Source: an uncultured Micrococcales bacterium
GTDB taxonomy: Bacteria > Actinomycetota > Actinomycetes > Actinomycetales > Microbacteriaceae
Assembly (NCBI GenBank): GCA_913056225.1
Contig: CAJXMQ010000001.1
Location: 1 to 44,669, forward strand
Length of the DNA stretch: 44,669 nt
Direction: 5' to 3'
Of the stretch, positions 9,613-17,542 are shown piece by piece. The notes beneath the pieces are model-generated. The model searched no databases. It was not told where the DNA came from and saw only the letters and a list, made by a program, of their open reading frames with translations. Position 1 is the stretch's first letter, and every line of letters begins with the position of its first letter. The translations under genes were made by a program, and so were the position numbers.

Positions 9613-10193
9613 TTTTCTCCTCCGACTCCGGTGTTGGTTGTTGCAAATTTCTGAATGTGGTCGATAAAACCGTATTCCAAGGCCTCATCCGCGGTAAACC
9701 ACCTGTCGCGGTCACCGTCTTCCATGATTTGCTCAACGGTTTTGCCAGTCTGCTCCGCAGTAATCGTCGCTAGCTGACGCTTCATTGAGTTAATCAGTTC
9801 CGCCTGGGTTTGAATGTCACTGGCTGTTCCACCAAAGCCACCGAGTGGCTGGTGAAGCAAAACTCTGGTGTTCGGGGTTGCATAGCGCTTCCCCTTGGTG
9901 CCGCTGGAGAGCAAAAATTGCCCCATGGAAGCAGCCATTCCAATGCCGACCGTGACAATGTCATTGGGCACGTACTGCATGGTGTCATAAATGGCCATGC
10001 CGGCTGTGATTGAACCGCCAGGAGAGTTTATGTACAGGTAAATGTCCCGTTCGCTGTCCTCAGCTGCCAGTAGCAACATTTTGGCGGCAATCTCATTGGC
10101 GTTGTCGTCTCTAACATCACTACCCAACCAGATGATGCGGTCTTTCAAAAGACGATCAAACACCGGCTGCGGTGGAGTCATTTGGGCGTTCAT
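9609..10193 (-). CDS. clpP1: ClpP1, Clp protease proteolytic subunit
   Basis: This 194-residue serine peptidase has Ser89 in GMAASMGQ, His114 in LLHQPLGG and Asp163 in DRDRW, a full triad. It should form one ring of the mixed ClpP1P2 barrel and depend on ClpP2 for activity, as known in Mycobacterium. An upstream in-frame ATG at 10232 would add 13 residues (MVSYIQLVQRGEL), but GAGGAG followed by six bases precedes the ATG at 10191-10193, so that start is preferred. The reading frame overlaps clpP2 by four bases. The 77 bases between this start and the tig stop could hold a promoter; I could not define one with confidence. Confidence 0.95.
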   Translation of the reverse strand: MNAQMTPPQPVFDRLLKDRIIWLGSDVRDDNANEIAAKMLLLAAEDSERDIYLYINSPGGSITAGMAIYDTMQYVPNDIVTVGIGMAASMGQFLLSSGTKGKRYATPNTRVLLHQPLGGFGGTASDIQTQAELINSMKRQLATITAEQTGKTVEQIMEDGDRDRWFTADEALEYGFIDHIQKFATTNTGVGGEK

Positions 10194-10270
10194 TAATTCT
10201 CCTCGCTGGACTAACTGAATATAGCTAACCAACTTAGAGCGAGGAATTCTCCCCTGTTCGCTTGTGGCGT

Positions 10271-11551
10271 TTAGCTTTCTGGAGCCTCTGGCTTTTCAAA
10301 AACCACGGCCTTGCCCTTGGTGTCGACCACCTTGGCGTTGTCAACCAGGAAGTCAAGTGCCTTGCGACGGGTTAGCTCAGAGGCAAACATGCCAATCTGT
10401 CCGTTTTGGCTAATGGTCTGAATAAAGTCATTTGGCTGCATTCCATACTGCGATGCACTCTCTACCAAGTAGTTGACCAGCTCTTGATCCTCAGGTCGTA
10501 TGTCCTCGGCTTTTACCACCTCGTCCAGAACCATTTGTGAACGGAAAGTTTTCTGGCTCTCCTCAGTGACCTCGGCTCGGTGCTTGTCATCCTCTAAACG
10601 ACCCTCACCCTCTAGGTGACTGTGGACTTCACGCTCAATAACCTCTTCGCTGATTGGAACCTCAACTGAGGCGAGAAGTTTCTCAACGGCTTTCTCTCTA
10701 GCCTGAACTCTTTGCTTGGAGACCATGCCCTGAAGCACTTTTTCCTCAAGGTCTTTCTTGAGCTCTTCTAAGGTGTCAAATTCACTAGCAAGCTGAGCAA
10801 AGTCATCGTCTGCCTTTGGCAGTTCGCGCTCTTTCACGCTCTGCAGGGTGACATTCACCTCGGATTCTTTGCCGGCATGCTCGCCGCCAACCAAAGTTGA
10901 TTTGAATGTAGTGGTTTCACCCGCAGTGAGAGTCAGCAGAGCTTCATCGATGCCATCTAGCAAGTTGCCAGAACCAATTTCGTAGCTGATGCCCTCGGCT
11001 TCGTCAATAACCTCGCCGTCAATGCTGGCCTTTAGGTCAATTGAGGTGAAATCGCCGGTTTTCGCCGGGCGGTCAACTGTGACTAACGAACCGAAGCGAG
11101 CACGAAGCGCATCCAGCTCTTCATCAACGTCTTTTTTGGAGACCTTGGCAGCCTCGACCTCAAGCTCTAGACCTTTATAGTCGGTGAGAGTGATTTCTGG
11201 CCTAACCTCTACCTCTACCTCGACCTCTAAATTTCCCTCAAGGGTCTTCTCGTCTGGTGATTTTTTGACATCTGCGGATGGCTGGCCAAGTGGCTGCAAA
11301 TCAGCCTCGGCTAGAGCCTGGCGATAAAACTCGTCAAGATTGTCGTTGATTGCCTGGCCAATGATTGCACCACGGCCCACTCGCTGGTCCAGAATAGGAG
11401 CGGGGACCTTGCCTTTTCTAAATCCAGGGATGTTTACCTGAGTTGCAATCTCCTCGTAAGCCTTGTCCAAAGCAGGCTTGAATTCATCCGGAGTTACCTC
11501 GAATGTGATCTTTGCTCTGGTTGGATTTAGGCGCTCGACACTAGTTTTCAA
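10271..11551 (-). CDS. tig: Trigger factor, ribosome-associated chaperone and prolyl isomerase
   Basis: The 426-residue protein has the three trigger factor parts. The N-terminal ribosome-binding domain carries the signature GFRKGK at 43-48, which docks at the exit tunnel. A FKBP-type peptidyl-prolyl isomerase domain lies at roughly 150-240 (KTGDFTSIDL...GSGNLLDGIDEAL), and an alpha-helical C-terminal chaperone arm follows. It protects nascent chains before release to downstream chaperones or Clp. The start is TTG at 11549-11551 with AGGAGA about four bases upstream. It is followed by clpP1, clpP2 and clpX, so folding and degradation are encoded together. tRNA-Pro ends only 30 bases upstream on the same strand. 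Confidence 0.96.
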   Translation of the reverse strand: MKTSVERLNPTRAKITFEVTPDEFKPALDKAYEEIATQVNIPGFRKGKVPAPILDQRVGRGAIIGQAINDNLDEFYRQALAEADLQPLGQPSADVKKSPDEKTLEGNLEVEVEVEVRPEITLTDYKGLELEVEAAKVSKKDVDEELDALRARFGSLVTVDRPAKTGDFTSIDLKASIDGEVIDEAEGISYEIGSGNLLDGIDEALLTLTAGETTTFKSTLVGGEHAGKESEVNVTLQSVKERELPKADDDFAQLASEFDTLEELKKDLEEKVLQGMVSKQRVQAREKAVEKLLASVEVPISEEVIEREVHSHLEGEGRLEDDKHRAEVTEESQKTFRSQMVLDEVVKAEDIRPEDQELVNYLVESASQYGMQPNDFIQTISQNGQIGMFASELTRRKALDFLVDNAKVVDTKGKAVVFEKPEAPES

Positions 11552-11558
11552 TATTCTC

Positions 11559-11581
11559 CTGAAATAGTTTTTTTGTTTCAG
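11559..11581 (-). other. Inverted repeat between tRNA-Pro and tig, touching the tig ribosome binding site
   Basis: On the minus strand CTGAAA, an A-rich loop of eleven bases and TTTCAG form a six-pair stem. Its second arm runs directly into GGAGA, the tig ribosome binding site, so two bases of AGGAGA are shared with the stem. It starts immediately after the tRNA-Pro discriminator. It could mark the 3' processing boundary of the tRNA or modulate tig translation. The stem is short and A/T-rich, so chance is possible. Confidence 0.4.
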
Positions 11582-11654
11582 TCGGGGTGACAGGACTCGA
11601 ACCTGCGATCCCCTGCTCCCAAAGCAGGTGCGCTAGCCACTACGCTACACCCCG
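11582..11654 (-). tRNA. tRNA-Pro (anticodon TGG)
   Basis: The minus strand folds into a full 73-base cloverleaf. A seven-pair acceptor stem forms between CGGGGTG at the 5' end and CACCCCG at the 3' end, with discriminator A. The anticodon arm CCTGC-TTTGGGA-GCAGG places TGG at the anticodon, and the T arm contains GGTTCGAGTC. CCA is not encoded. TGG reads CCA and, when modified, other proline codons. It is placed immediately upstream of tig on the same strand, so it may be cut out of a tRNA-tig precursor. Confidence 0.97.
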
Positions 11655-11666
11655 GATCAAGTTGAA

Positions 11667-11672
11667 ATCTTA
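11667..11672 (-). promoter_or_regulatory. Possible -10 element for tRNA-Pro
   Basis: On the minus strand TAAGAT lies 12 bases before the tRNA-Pro 5' end, a workable position for a -10 hexamer. The -35 region (GACTTT at 17 bases) is poor, so the assignment is weak. It overlaps the region that serves the divergent tRNA-Gly promoter. Confidence 0.35.
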
Positions 11673-11677
11673 GTCGA

Positions 11678-11706
11678 TTGCAACCTTCGAAAGTCTAGCC
11701 TACTAT
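11678..11706 (+). promoter_or_regulatory. Promoter for tRNA-Gly
   Basis: TTGCAA at 11678-11683 and TACTAT at 11701-11706 are separated by 17 bases, a good match to a housekeeping sigma promoter. Transcription would begin near 11713, about ten bases before the mature tRNA-Gly 5' end. The element lies in the 68-base gap between two divergent tRNA genes. Confidence 0.7.
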
Positions 11707-11722
11707 TATGGAGTTCTGTCTT

Positions 11723-11796
11723 GCGGATGTAGCTCAATGGTAGAGCCTCAGTCTTCCAAACTGATGGTGCGGGTTCGATTCCCGTCATCCGCTCCA
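11723..11796 (+). tRNA. tRNA-Gly (anticodon TCC)
   Basis: The sequence forms a standard cloverleaf. GCGGATG pairs with CATCCGC in the acceptor stem with discriminator T at 11793; the D arm contains AGCTCAATGGTAGAGC; the anticodon loop CTTCCAA gives TCC; and the T arm contains GGTTCGATTCC. CCA is encoded at 11794-11796, unlike the nearby tRNA-Pro. It reads GGA and GGG. It converges with the DNA glycosylase gene, whose stop codon is only two bases downstream of the CCA end. Confidence 0.97.
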
Positions 11797-11798
11797 AT

Positions 11799-12596
11799 TC
11801 AGGCCTGACAGGCCGGACACCAGTAAAGTTTTCTGGCTTGCATCAGCGTTATTGAAACCATGGTTGAACACTCTCGGCACTTCAAACCCTGTCGCTTGTA
11901 GACGTAATAGCGGTCAGCAACTTTGGGTCTTCCCCGTAATTTGTCTTCTCGAGTGAGCATGATTCCTTTTTTCACTCCAATTTTCATCAGCCTCTGAGCG
12001 TCGGTCCAGATTGTTTCTAAAACCTCTTCAGATACCTCCTTGCCTGGAGTGAAGGGCGACTGGCCAGCCCTGAATAACAACTCAGCCCGGTAGACATTTC
12101 CAATGCCGGCAATGATTTCTTGATTCATCAAAAGCTGACCGACGCTCACCTGGGATTTGGAGACGCGATGAATAAAGTCCTTCTTTTTTTGCCTCTTGGG
12201 ATCTGGCTGCAGTGGATCTGGGCCCAGTCGTGCTGTTATTTTTCTAACCTCGGAGGAAGTCAAGACCTCGCATGCCGTTGGTCCGCGCAAATCTGCAACA
12301 TCAGTTTCACTAGTTATTCTCAATCGAACCTGGCCGACTGGCTCTGGAGGGTCACCAGAGTAGTTTCTAAACCCCCATTTTCCATAAATCCCAAGGTGTA
12401 TTCGCAAGAAAGACTTGCCTTCAAACTCGGCAAATAGCTGCTTTCCGTGAGCTTTGGCTTTGATTAGCTTTCTTTCGTTCAACACCTCAGCACCGCCCGC
12501 AAACCTCCCCTGCGGGGAGGATATTTTTAGCTGTTTGTCAGCGAATAGCTCATTTAGTTTTTTCGCGTGACGATGAACAGAGTGACCCTCGGGCAA
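11799..12596 (-). CDS. Fpg/Nei-family DNA glycosylase (actinobacterial Nei2-like)
   Basis: The 265-residue protein should remove oxidised bases from DNA and nick the abasic site. Hallmarks are the N-terminal MPEG with Pro2 as nucleophile and Glu3, Lys52 in the KAHGKQ segment, a helix-two-turn-helix region around NQEIIAGIGNVYRAELLF, and a C-terminal zinc finger with Cys240, Cys243, Cys260 and Cys263. The finger's final loop lacks a typical Fpg ending and the N-terminus reads MPEGHSVHR, closest to the Mycobacterium Nei2 group as I recall. Because Pro2 must be exposed, the start is fixed as TTG at 12594-12596, which directly abuts the rpiB TAA. rpiB next to this gene is the same order as in Mycobacterium. 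Confidence 0.9.
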   Translation of the reverse strand: MPEGHSVHRHAKKLNELFADKQLKISSPQGRFAGGAEVLNERKLIKAKAHGKQLFAEFEGKSFLRIHLGIYGKWGFRNYSGDPPEPVGQVRLRITSETDVADLRGPTACEVLTSSEVRKITARLGPDPLQPDPKRQKKKDFIHRVSKSQVSVGQLLMNQEIIAGIGNVYRAELLFRAGQSPFTPGKEVSEEVLETIWTDAQRLMKIGVKKGIMLTREDKLRGRPKVADRYYVYKRQGLKCRECSTMVSITLMQARKLYWCPACQA

Positions 12597-13070
12597 TTAG
12601 TAGAGCACCTCGCCAGTTGTTTCATAGTGCTCGATTTTTCCAATGCGACGGACGTGTCGCTCATCATTGCTAAATGGTTCAGCAATGAAGTGTTGGATCA
12701 GCTCCAAAACTTCTTGCTCACTGTGCTGACGAGCACCCACTGCACAGACATTCGCATTATTATGCTCACGCGCAAGCTTCGCGGTGGATTCGTTCCAAAT
12801 CAGGGCTGCTCTGATGCCTTCGACTTTATTTGCAGCCATCTGCTCGCCGTTTCCGCTGCCCCCAAGCACAATTCCCAGTGACTGGTCGTTATTGCTCCAA
12901 TCGTTACTCACCGCTATTGCTGCTGCAATGCAGAACCCAGGGTAATCATCCAGCGGGTCGTAATCGCTTGGGCCGTGATCAATAACCTCGTGACCTAGTT
13001 TTCGAAGCTCGGCAATCAAAAATTCACTCAGCTCCATGCCGGCGTGATCAGTTGCGATGTGGATTTTCAA
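12597..13070 (-). CDS. rpiB: Ribose-5-phosphate isomerase B
   Basis: The 157-residue protein is of the RpiB/LacAB family and interconverts ribulose-5-phosphate and ribose-5-phosphate in the pentose phosphate pathway. It begins MKIHIATDHAGMELS, with the phosphate- and substrate-binding DHAG segment, and contains GSGNGEQMAANK. In E. coli RpiB a Cys acts as base, whereas the mycobacterial type uses a Glu in this loop; here Glu76 takes that position, so this is the mycobacterial type. The C-terminal helix ends the protein at usual length. It overlaps the upstream DUF1648 gene by four bases and abuts the glycosylase gene downstream. Confidence 0.95.
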   Translation of the reverse strand: MKIHIATDHAGMELSEFLIAELRKLGHEVIDHGPSDYDPLDDYPGFCIAAAIAVSNDWSNNDQSLGIVLGGSGNGEQMAANKVEGIRAALIWNESTAKLAREHNNANVCAVGARQHSEQEVLELIQHFIAEPFSNDERHVRRIGKIEHYETTGEVLY

Positions 13071-13750
13071 GATATTTTCCTCTCAATATTCTGTCTAATT
13101 TTTTCCGCTTGATTAGTTCTAATTAGTATCTTGCGCCGCTCTAACTGCAAGCTAACCGCTTCTCCCGCAGACGAAATAAAAGCAAGGTCGCCCGATGCAT
13201 TCAGGCGCAAGCCCCATCCGCCAAAATCCATTGGAAGAACCTTCTCCACCCCCACAGAAACAATCTCCGATAATTTCAATTTTAGAAGCGGTATTTTTAG
13301 GGATCTGATTTCCACTGCTGAATCGGAAACGATGACCCTCGGAGGTGTCAGCAAAGCCAATAAAATCAATAGCGTCGGGAAAAGAAATACTAAAAACCAA
13401 TTGGCGTTGAGGGTCGCTTGATTTGCACTCGTGAGGTCAAGCTGTAGCAACAAAATCCACAAACTGATCGCCAAAAAACTTCCAGCCATCAAACTTGTTA
13501 GCCATCCAAAGACTGTGGCCAGCTTGTTGCCACCGATTTTCCTAGAAAGAAAAACTCCGAGTAGTGCGGGAATGGCAATCAAGATCGCATTGATTGTCAC
13601 AGATGAGGAAAAACTCATGAATCCATCAGCTTGGCCAGAGAAACCAAAGTGGATGGCAAGTGGGTCAGGAAGTCGATCTCTCAAAGCAAAGGCAACAGCT
13701 AGATAAGCACCAGCCATGGCAACTGGTAACAGACTAATTAGAAGAAACAT
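13067..13750 (-). CDS. DUF1648-family membrane protein with C-terminal PH-like domain
   Basis: This 227-residue protein has four predicted membrane helices in the first 140 residues. The first is followed by the DUF1648 hallmark DPLAIHFGFSGQADGF, known from SdpI-like and other actinobacterial membrane proteins. The remaining 85 residues are hydrophilic and beta-rich with a Trp-Gly pair (GGWGLR), resembling bacterial PH-like domains. The frame is open 12 residues further up, but AGAGGAAG precedes the ATG at 13748-13750 and that start sits two bases after the antiporter stop, so it is preferred. Function is unknown. It overlaps rpiB by four bases, so the two are coupled. Confidence 0.8.
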   Translation of the reverse strand: MFLLISLLPVAMAGAYLAVAFALRDRLPDPLAIHFGFSGQADGFMSFSSSVTINAILIAIPALLGVFLSRKIGGNKLATVFGWLTSLMAGSFLAISLWILLLQLDLTSANQATLNANWFLVFLFPTLLILLALLTPPRVIVSDSAVEIRSLKIPLLKLKLSEIVSVGVEKVLPMDFGGWGLRLNASGDLAFISSAGEAVSLQLERRKILIRTNQAEKIRQNIERKIS

Positions 13751-13752
13751 GA

Positions 13753-14925
13753 TTACTTCCTCTCGAGCTGAGAGCGGGTAACCCATAACAATACGCTTGC
13801 CGCAATGCTCGTGAAGATAACGTATGTGAGTGTCAACGCTTGCAAGTTCATTGCAGTCACTGCTGGTGCCGCCAAAGCAGCAATAACCATTGAAAACTCT
13901 CCACGAGCGGTTAGGAAAGCGCCAGCTCTTCGCCAGCTCATTCGGTCACTCAAATCTCTGGTTACCCACCAGCCGGTTAGCATCTTGCCAACTATGCCGA
14001 AAACCAGCATGACCAGCGCCAGCGGAATAACCGCTGGGACGTCTCTGGGGTCAGTCGATAGACCGAAAAAGACAAAAAAGATGGCGGCAAAAATATCTCG
14101 AATTGGGCCAAGCCTTGCCCTTGCAGTTTCTGCAACCTCACCGGTGAGTAGTAGGCCTATCAAGAAAGCTGCCACCACACCGCTGAATCCAATCAGGTCG
14201 GCAAGTCCTGCAGCTAAAAGTGCTGCGCCGAAAACAGTTAAAAGTAAGGCACCTGGTTCGTTTGGATTCAAAATCCTGGTAATCCGATTACCTCCTTTGA
14301 AGCTAAGCAGAATGACCAAACCGGTGATTGCCAAAGCGACTCCAACCGAAATCAACCCACTTACCGCGCTAACTCCTAAAACCAACGAGGTAAGCAAGGG
14401 AAGATACGGCGCCAATGCAAGATCTTCAAAAACCAAAATTCCGATTGCCCGCTTTGCCACCTCGGATCGCATCCAGCCCATTTCTCTAATCAACTGGGCG
14501 GCGATACCACTCGAGCTTACGTAGGTGATTCCAGCCAGCGCCACCGCTCCGACCCATCCCCAGCCAAGAAGCAAGCCAATAACGAACCCTGGGGTCGCGT
14601 TTAGGACAAAATCAACAACACCCGCGCTTCTTCTCTCGGTAAAGGCCTTTGCCAAGTCATATGAGGAATATTCCAAACCGAGCAGCAAAAGCAGCAAGAT
14701 GGCACCAATTTGAGAGCCGGTGCTCAAGAAATCCTCACTCAAGGAAACTGGAATCAGTCCACCATCGCCAAGCATGAGACCAATTAGCAAAAATACTGGC
14801 ACCACGGAGAACTTCAATTTGGCCGCTATAAACGAAATTACGCCAAGAGCCAGCAGCATCGCGCCGATCTCGGCCAAGATCGCCGGGGTGTCACTACCTA
14901 CCTCGGTTGCTGTCAGCGGAAACAT
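13753..14925 (-). CDS. CPA2-family cation:proton antiporter (KefB/NapA-like)
   Basis: The 390-residue protein is almost entirely membrane helices, about 12, with the Na+/H+ exchanger fold signature LLLGLEYS after the third helix and the QLIREMGW and VFEDLALAP stretches; the Asp of FEDLA matches the usual CPA2 ion-binding position. It should exchange K+ or Na+ for protons. There is no cytosolic TrkA-N domain, so Kef-like nucleotide or glutathione gating is unlikely. It is the first gene of a minus-strand run (antiporter, DUF1648 protein, rpiB, glycosylase) and diverges from pepN, whose start lies 76 bases away. Confidence 0.88.
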   Translation of the reverse strand: MFPLTATEVGSDTPAILAEIGAMLLALGVISFIAAKLKFSVVPVFLLIGLMLGDGGLIPVSLSEDFLSTGSQIGAILLLLLLGLEYSSYDLAKAFTERRSAGVVDFVLNATPGFVIGLLLGWGWVGAVALAGITYVSSSGIAAQLIREMGWMRSEVAKRAIGILVFEDLALAPYLPLLTSLVLGVSAVSGLISVGVALAITGLVILLSFKGGNRITRILNPNEPGALLLTVFGAALLAAGLADLIGFSGVVAAFLIGLLLTGEVAETARARLGPIRDIFAAIFFVFFGLSTDPRDVPAVIPLALVMLVFGIVGKMLTGWWVTRDLSDRMSWRRAGAFLTARGEFSMVIAALAAPAVTAMNLQALTLTYVIFTSIAASVLLWVTRSQLERK

Positions 14926-14990
14926 ACTTCATTATCCCAGTAGCGAAACAAGCTCGTGTTACGGGCTTGGAAATTATGCTGAGAGAGTTG

Positions 14991-14996
14991 AAAGGA
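14991..14996 (+). promoter_or_regulatory. Ribosome binding site that fixes the pepN start
   Basis: AAAGGA lies five bases before the TTG at 15002. It decides in favour of an 846-residue protein starting MPGQNLTRSEAQ over a 940-residue reading frame whose first 94 codons lie across the divergent antiporter gene and its upstream gap. Confidence 0.75.
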
Positions 14997-15001
14997 AGAT
15001 T

Positions 15002-17542
15002 TTGCCAGGTCAAAACCTAACCCGCTCAGAAGCCCAGGCTCGTGCGGAACTCATCGAGGTAGACAGCTACCAAGTCCAACTCAAGCTTTCGGCGGACTCC
15101 GAAACCTTTTTCTCTAAGACAGAAATCAAGTTCTCGGCAACCGCTGGAGCCAGCTCCTTCATCGATATATCTGCCGAAGAAGTTCACCTGATCCAGCTCA
15201 ATGGTGAGGTTTTGCCCAAGGAGTTATTCTCCAATCACAGGATTGAACTTCCAAACCTTGATACCGAAAACAATCTGCTGATTGAAGCCACCTTTGCATT
15301 CACAAACTCGGGTGAGGGCCTACATCGCTTTGTCGATCCGGTAGATAACGAGACATATTTGTATAGCCAGTTTGAAGTTCCTGACTCCAGGAGGGTTTTT
15401 GCGGTCTTTGAACAACCTGACCTAAAAGCGCATTTTCAATTCACCGTGTCTGCTCCCAGTCATTGGAAAGTCACCTCAAACTCCCCAACTCCCGAACCAG
15501 AGGCACTCGGCGACGGATATTCGAAATGGGAATTCACGCCCACACCAAAAATCTCTAGCTACATAACTGCCATTATTGCCGGACCATACCAACAGTGGAG
15601 CGACAGCCTAGTTTCAAAAAACGGTTCAGTGGTTCCACTGGGAGTGTTTTGCAGGCAGTCGCTCGCTGAATACATGGATGCTGATTACATCTTTGAAAAA
15701 ACCAAACAGGGTTTTGAGTTCTATGAAAACTTGTTTGACTACCCATACCCCTTCGAAAAATATGACCAACTATTTGTTCCAGAGTTCAATGCTGGTGCGA
15801 TGGAAAATGCTGGTGCGGTGACCTTCGTTGAAAACTACGTATTCCGCTCAAAAGTGACTGACGCCACGAGAGAGCGTCGGGTTGTAACCATCTTGCATGA
15901 GCTTGCACACATGTGGTTCGGTGACTTAGTAACAATGAAGTGGTGGAATGACCTGTGGCTGAACGAGTCTTTTGCCGAGTACGCCTCAACGCTTGCAACG
16001 GTTGAAGCAACTGAATGGACCGGCGGTTGGACCACCTTCTCAAGTCTTGAAAAAAACTGGGCCTATCGCCAAGATCAGCTTCCTTCAACTCACCCAATTG
16101 TTGCCGAGATATCTGACCTTGAAGATGTGCAGGTAAATTTTGATGGCATTACCTACGCCAAGGGTGCAAGTGTTTTGAAGCAGCTAGTGGCCTACGTGGG
16201 ACAAGAGCAGTTCTTTGAAGGAATTGCCAACTATTTCAAAAAACACCAGTACTCAAACACAGTTCTCAGTGACCTACTGGATGAACTAGAGGCGACATCG
16301 GGCAGAGACTTAAAGCAATGGTCAAAACTCTGGTTGGAGACGGCCGGCGTAAATTCAGTTTCAGTTGATTTAGAAACGGATGCTTCAGATTTGATAACCA
16401 AGTTTGAGTTGAAGCAATCCGCACTGAGTGATTATCCAACAATCAGGCCCCACAGAATGGGAATTGGTTTCTATTCGGGTGATTCAGAAATAACCCGTGA
16501 GGACTATCTGGAAATTGACCTTGAAACGGAAAAGCTGAGTCTGGATCAGCTGATTGGAAAACACCACCCAGGGATGATTTTGCTCAACGACCAGGATTTG
16601 GGATATCTGAAGGTAAGACTTGATGAAAAATCTCGAAAATTTGCAATTGAAAATCTTGGAAGATTCTCAGACCCTCTTGCAAGAAGTGTTATCTGGACAT
16701 CGTTTTGGGACAGCGCAAGAGATGCAGAGATTCCGATTACAGAATTCATTGACCTGGTAGTTGGAAACATAGATAAAGAGACCGAGTCCACGACACTACT
16801 AACCCTGATTCGTCAGCTGATTACCTCGGTAACCCTTTACCTGCCGGAATCAATCAGAAAGCAACACCAAGACAGGGTTGCGAGTGAGCTGATTGCATTG
16901 ACCGAGAAAGCTGCACCGGGCTCTGACATGCAGTTTCAGCTTCTAAAGGCAACTGCCCAAATAGCAACCCTAGAGCACGCTGCATGGGTAGCGGATGTGC
17001 TATCCGGAGAACGAGAAATCGCGTCTCTGGAAATTGACCAGGATCTTCGCTGGGAGCTCATGGCCTCACTGGCGACCCTTGGTCAAATTGGCATTGAGGA
17101 ATTAGAAAAAGAGCTCAAAAAAGACAACACCGCCAATGGCCAGAAGGCATTTGCCTTGGCAAAAGCGGCCTTGCCTGGATTGGAAAACAAACAGAAAGCA
17201 TGGACCGAGCTGGTTGAATCAGACACTCTTTCCAATGCCATGGTTGAAAACGGTTCAAGAGGCTTCACCCGAGTAGATGACAGCAAAGAGTTACTGCCCT
17301 TTGTTGATAAATATCTGCAACAGGTGGAGGAGATCTGGGACAACAAGACATTCAGCATTGCGGAATCACTTTTGCTGAATCTTTACCCGATCGAAATTGT
17401 CAGCCAACAGCTTCGTGACAAAACGGCCGAAGTCATCAAGAAAGACTCGATTCAGTCAAAGCCGGCGCTGAGACGAATTTTGGTTGAGCATCTGGCAAAC
17501 TTGGACCGAGCGTTAGCCTGCCAACACAGAATGGAGAGCTAA
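15002..17542 (+). CDS. pepN: Aminopeptidase N (M1 zinc metallopeptidase)
   Basis: The 846-residue M1 peptidase cleaves N-terminal residues from peptides in the cytosol and finishes degradation begun by Clp and other proteases. The exopeptidase motif GAMEN is at 265-269, and the zinc site is HELAH at 299-303 with the third ligand Glu322 in NESFAEY. The N-terminal beta domain and the long helical C-terminal domain (ERAP1-C-like) are both present, and length matches actinobacterial PepN (about 850). The start is TTG at 15002 with AAAGGA before it. The stop abuts the ATG of the MscS-type channel gene. Confidence 0.95.
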   Translation: MPGQNLTRSEAQARAELIEVDSYQVQLKLSADSETFFSKTEIKFSATAGASSFIDISAEEVHLIQLNGEVLPKELFSNHRIELPNLDTENNLLIEATFAFTNSGEGLHRFVDPVDNETYLYSQFEVPDSRRVFAVFEQPDLKAHFQFTVSAPSHWKVTSNSPTPEPEALGDGYSKWEFTPTPKISSYITAIIAGPYQQWSDSLVSKNGSVVPLGVFCRQSLAEYMDADYIFEKTKQGFEFYENLFDYPYPFEKYDQLFVPEFNAGAMENAGAVTFVENYVFRSKVTDATRERRVVTILHELAHMWFGDLVTMKWWNDLWLNESFAEYASTLATVEATEWTGGWTTFSSLEKNWAYRQDQLPSTHPIVAEISDLEDVQVNFDGITYAKGASVLKQLVAYVGQEQFFEGIANYFKKHQYSNTVLSDLLDELEATSGRDLKQWSKLWLETAGVNSVSVDLETDASDLITKFELKQSALSDYPTIRPHRMGIGFYSGDSEITREDYLEIDLETEKLSLDQLIGKHHPGMILLNDQDLGYLKVRLDEKSRKFAIENLGRFSDPLARSVIWTSFWDSARDAEIPITEFIDLVVGNIDKETESTTLLTLIRQLITSVTLYLPESIRKQHQDRVASELIALTEKAAPGSDMQFQLLKATAQIATLEHAAWVADVLSGEREIASLEIDQDLRWELMASLATLGQIGIEELEKELKKDNTANGQKAFALAKAALPGLENKQKAWTELVESDTLSNAMVENGSRGFTRVDDSKELLPFVDKYLQQVEEIWDNKTFSIAESLLLNLYPIEIVSQQLRDKTAEVIKKDSIQSKPALRRILVEHLANLDRALACQHRMES

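Noticed and set aside
13805..14524. Long plus-strand frame opposite the antiporter
   Set aside because: It is rich in Lys/Ser/Pro with no domain, and is the mirror of a clear membrane protein gene.
14720..15001. 94-codon N-terminal extension of pepN
   Set aside because: It lies across the divergent antiporter gene, has no M1 homology, and a TTG with a good ribosome binding site at 15002 gives the normal N-terminus.
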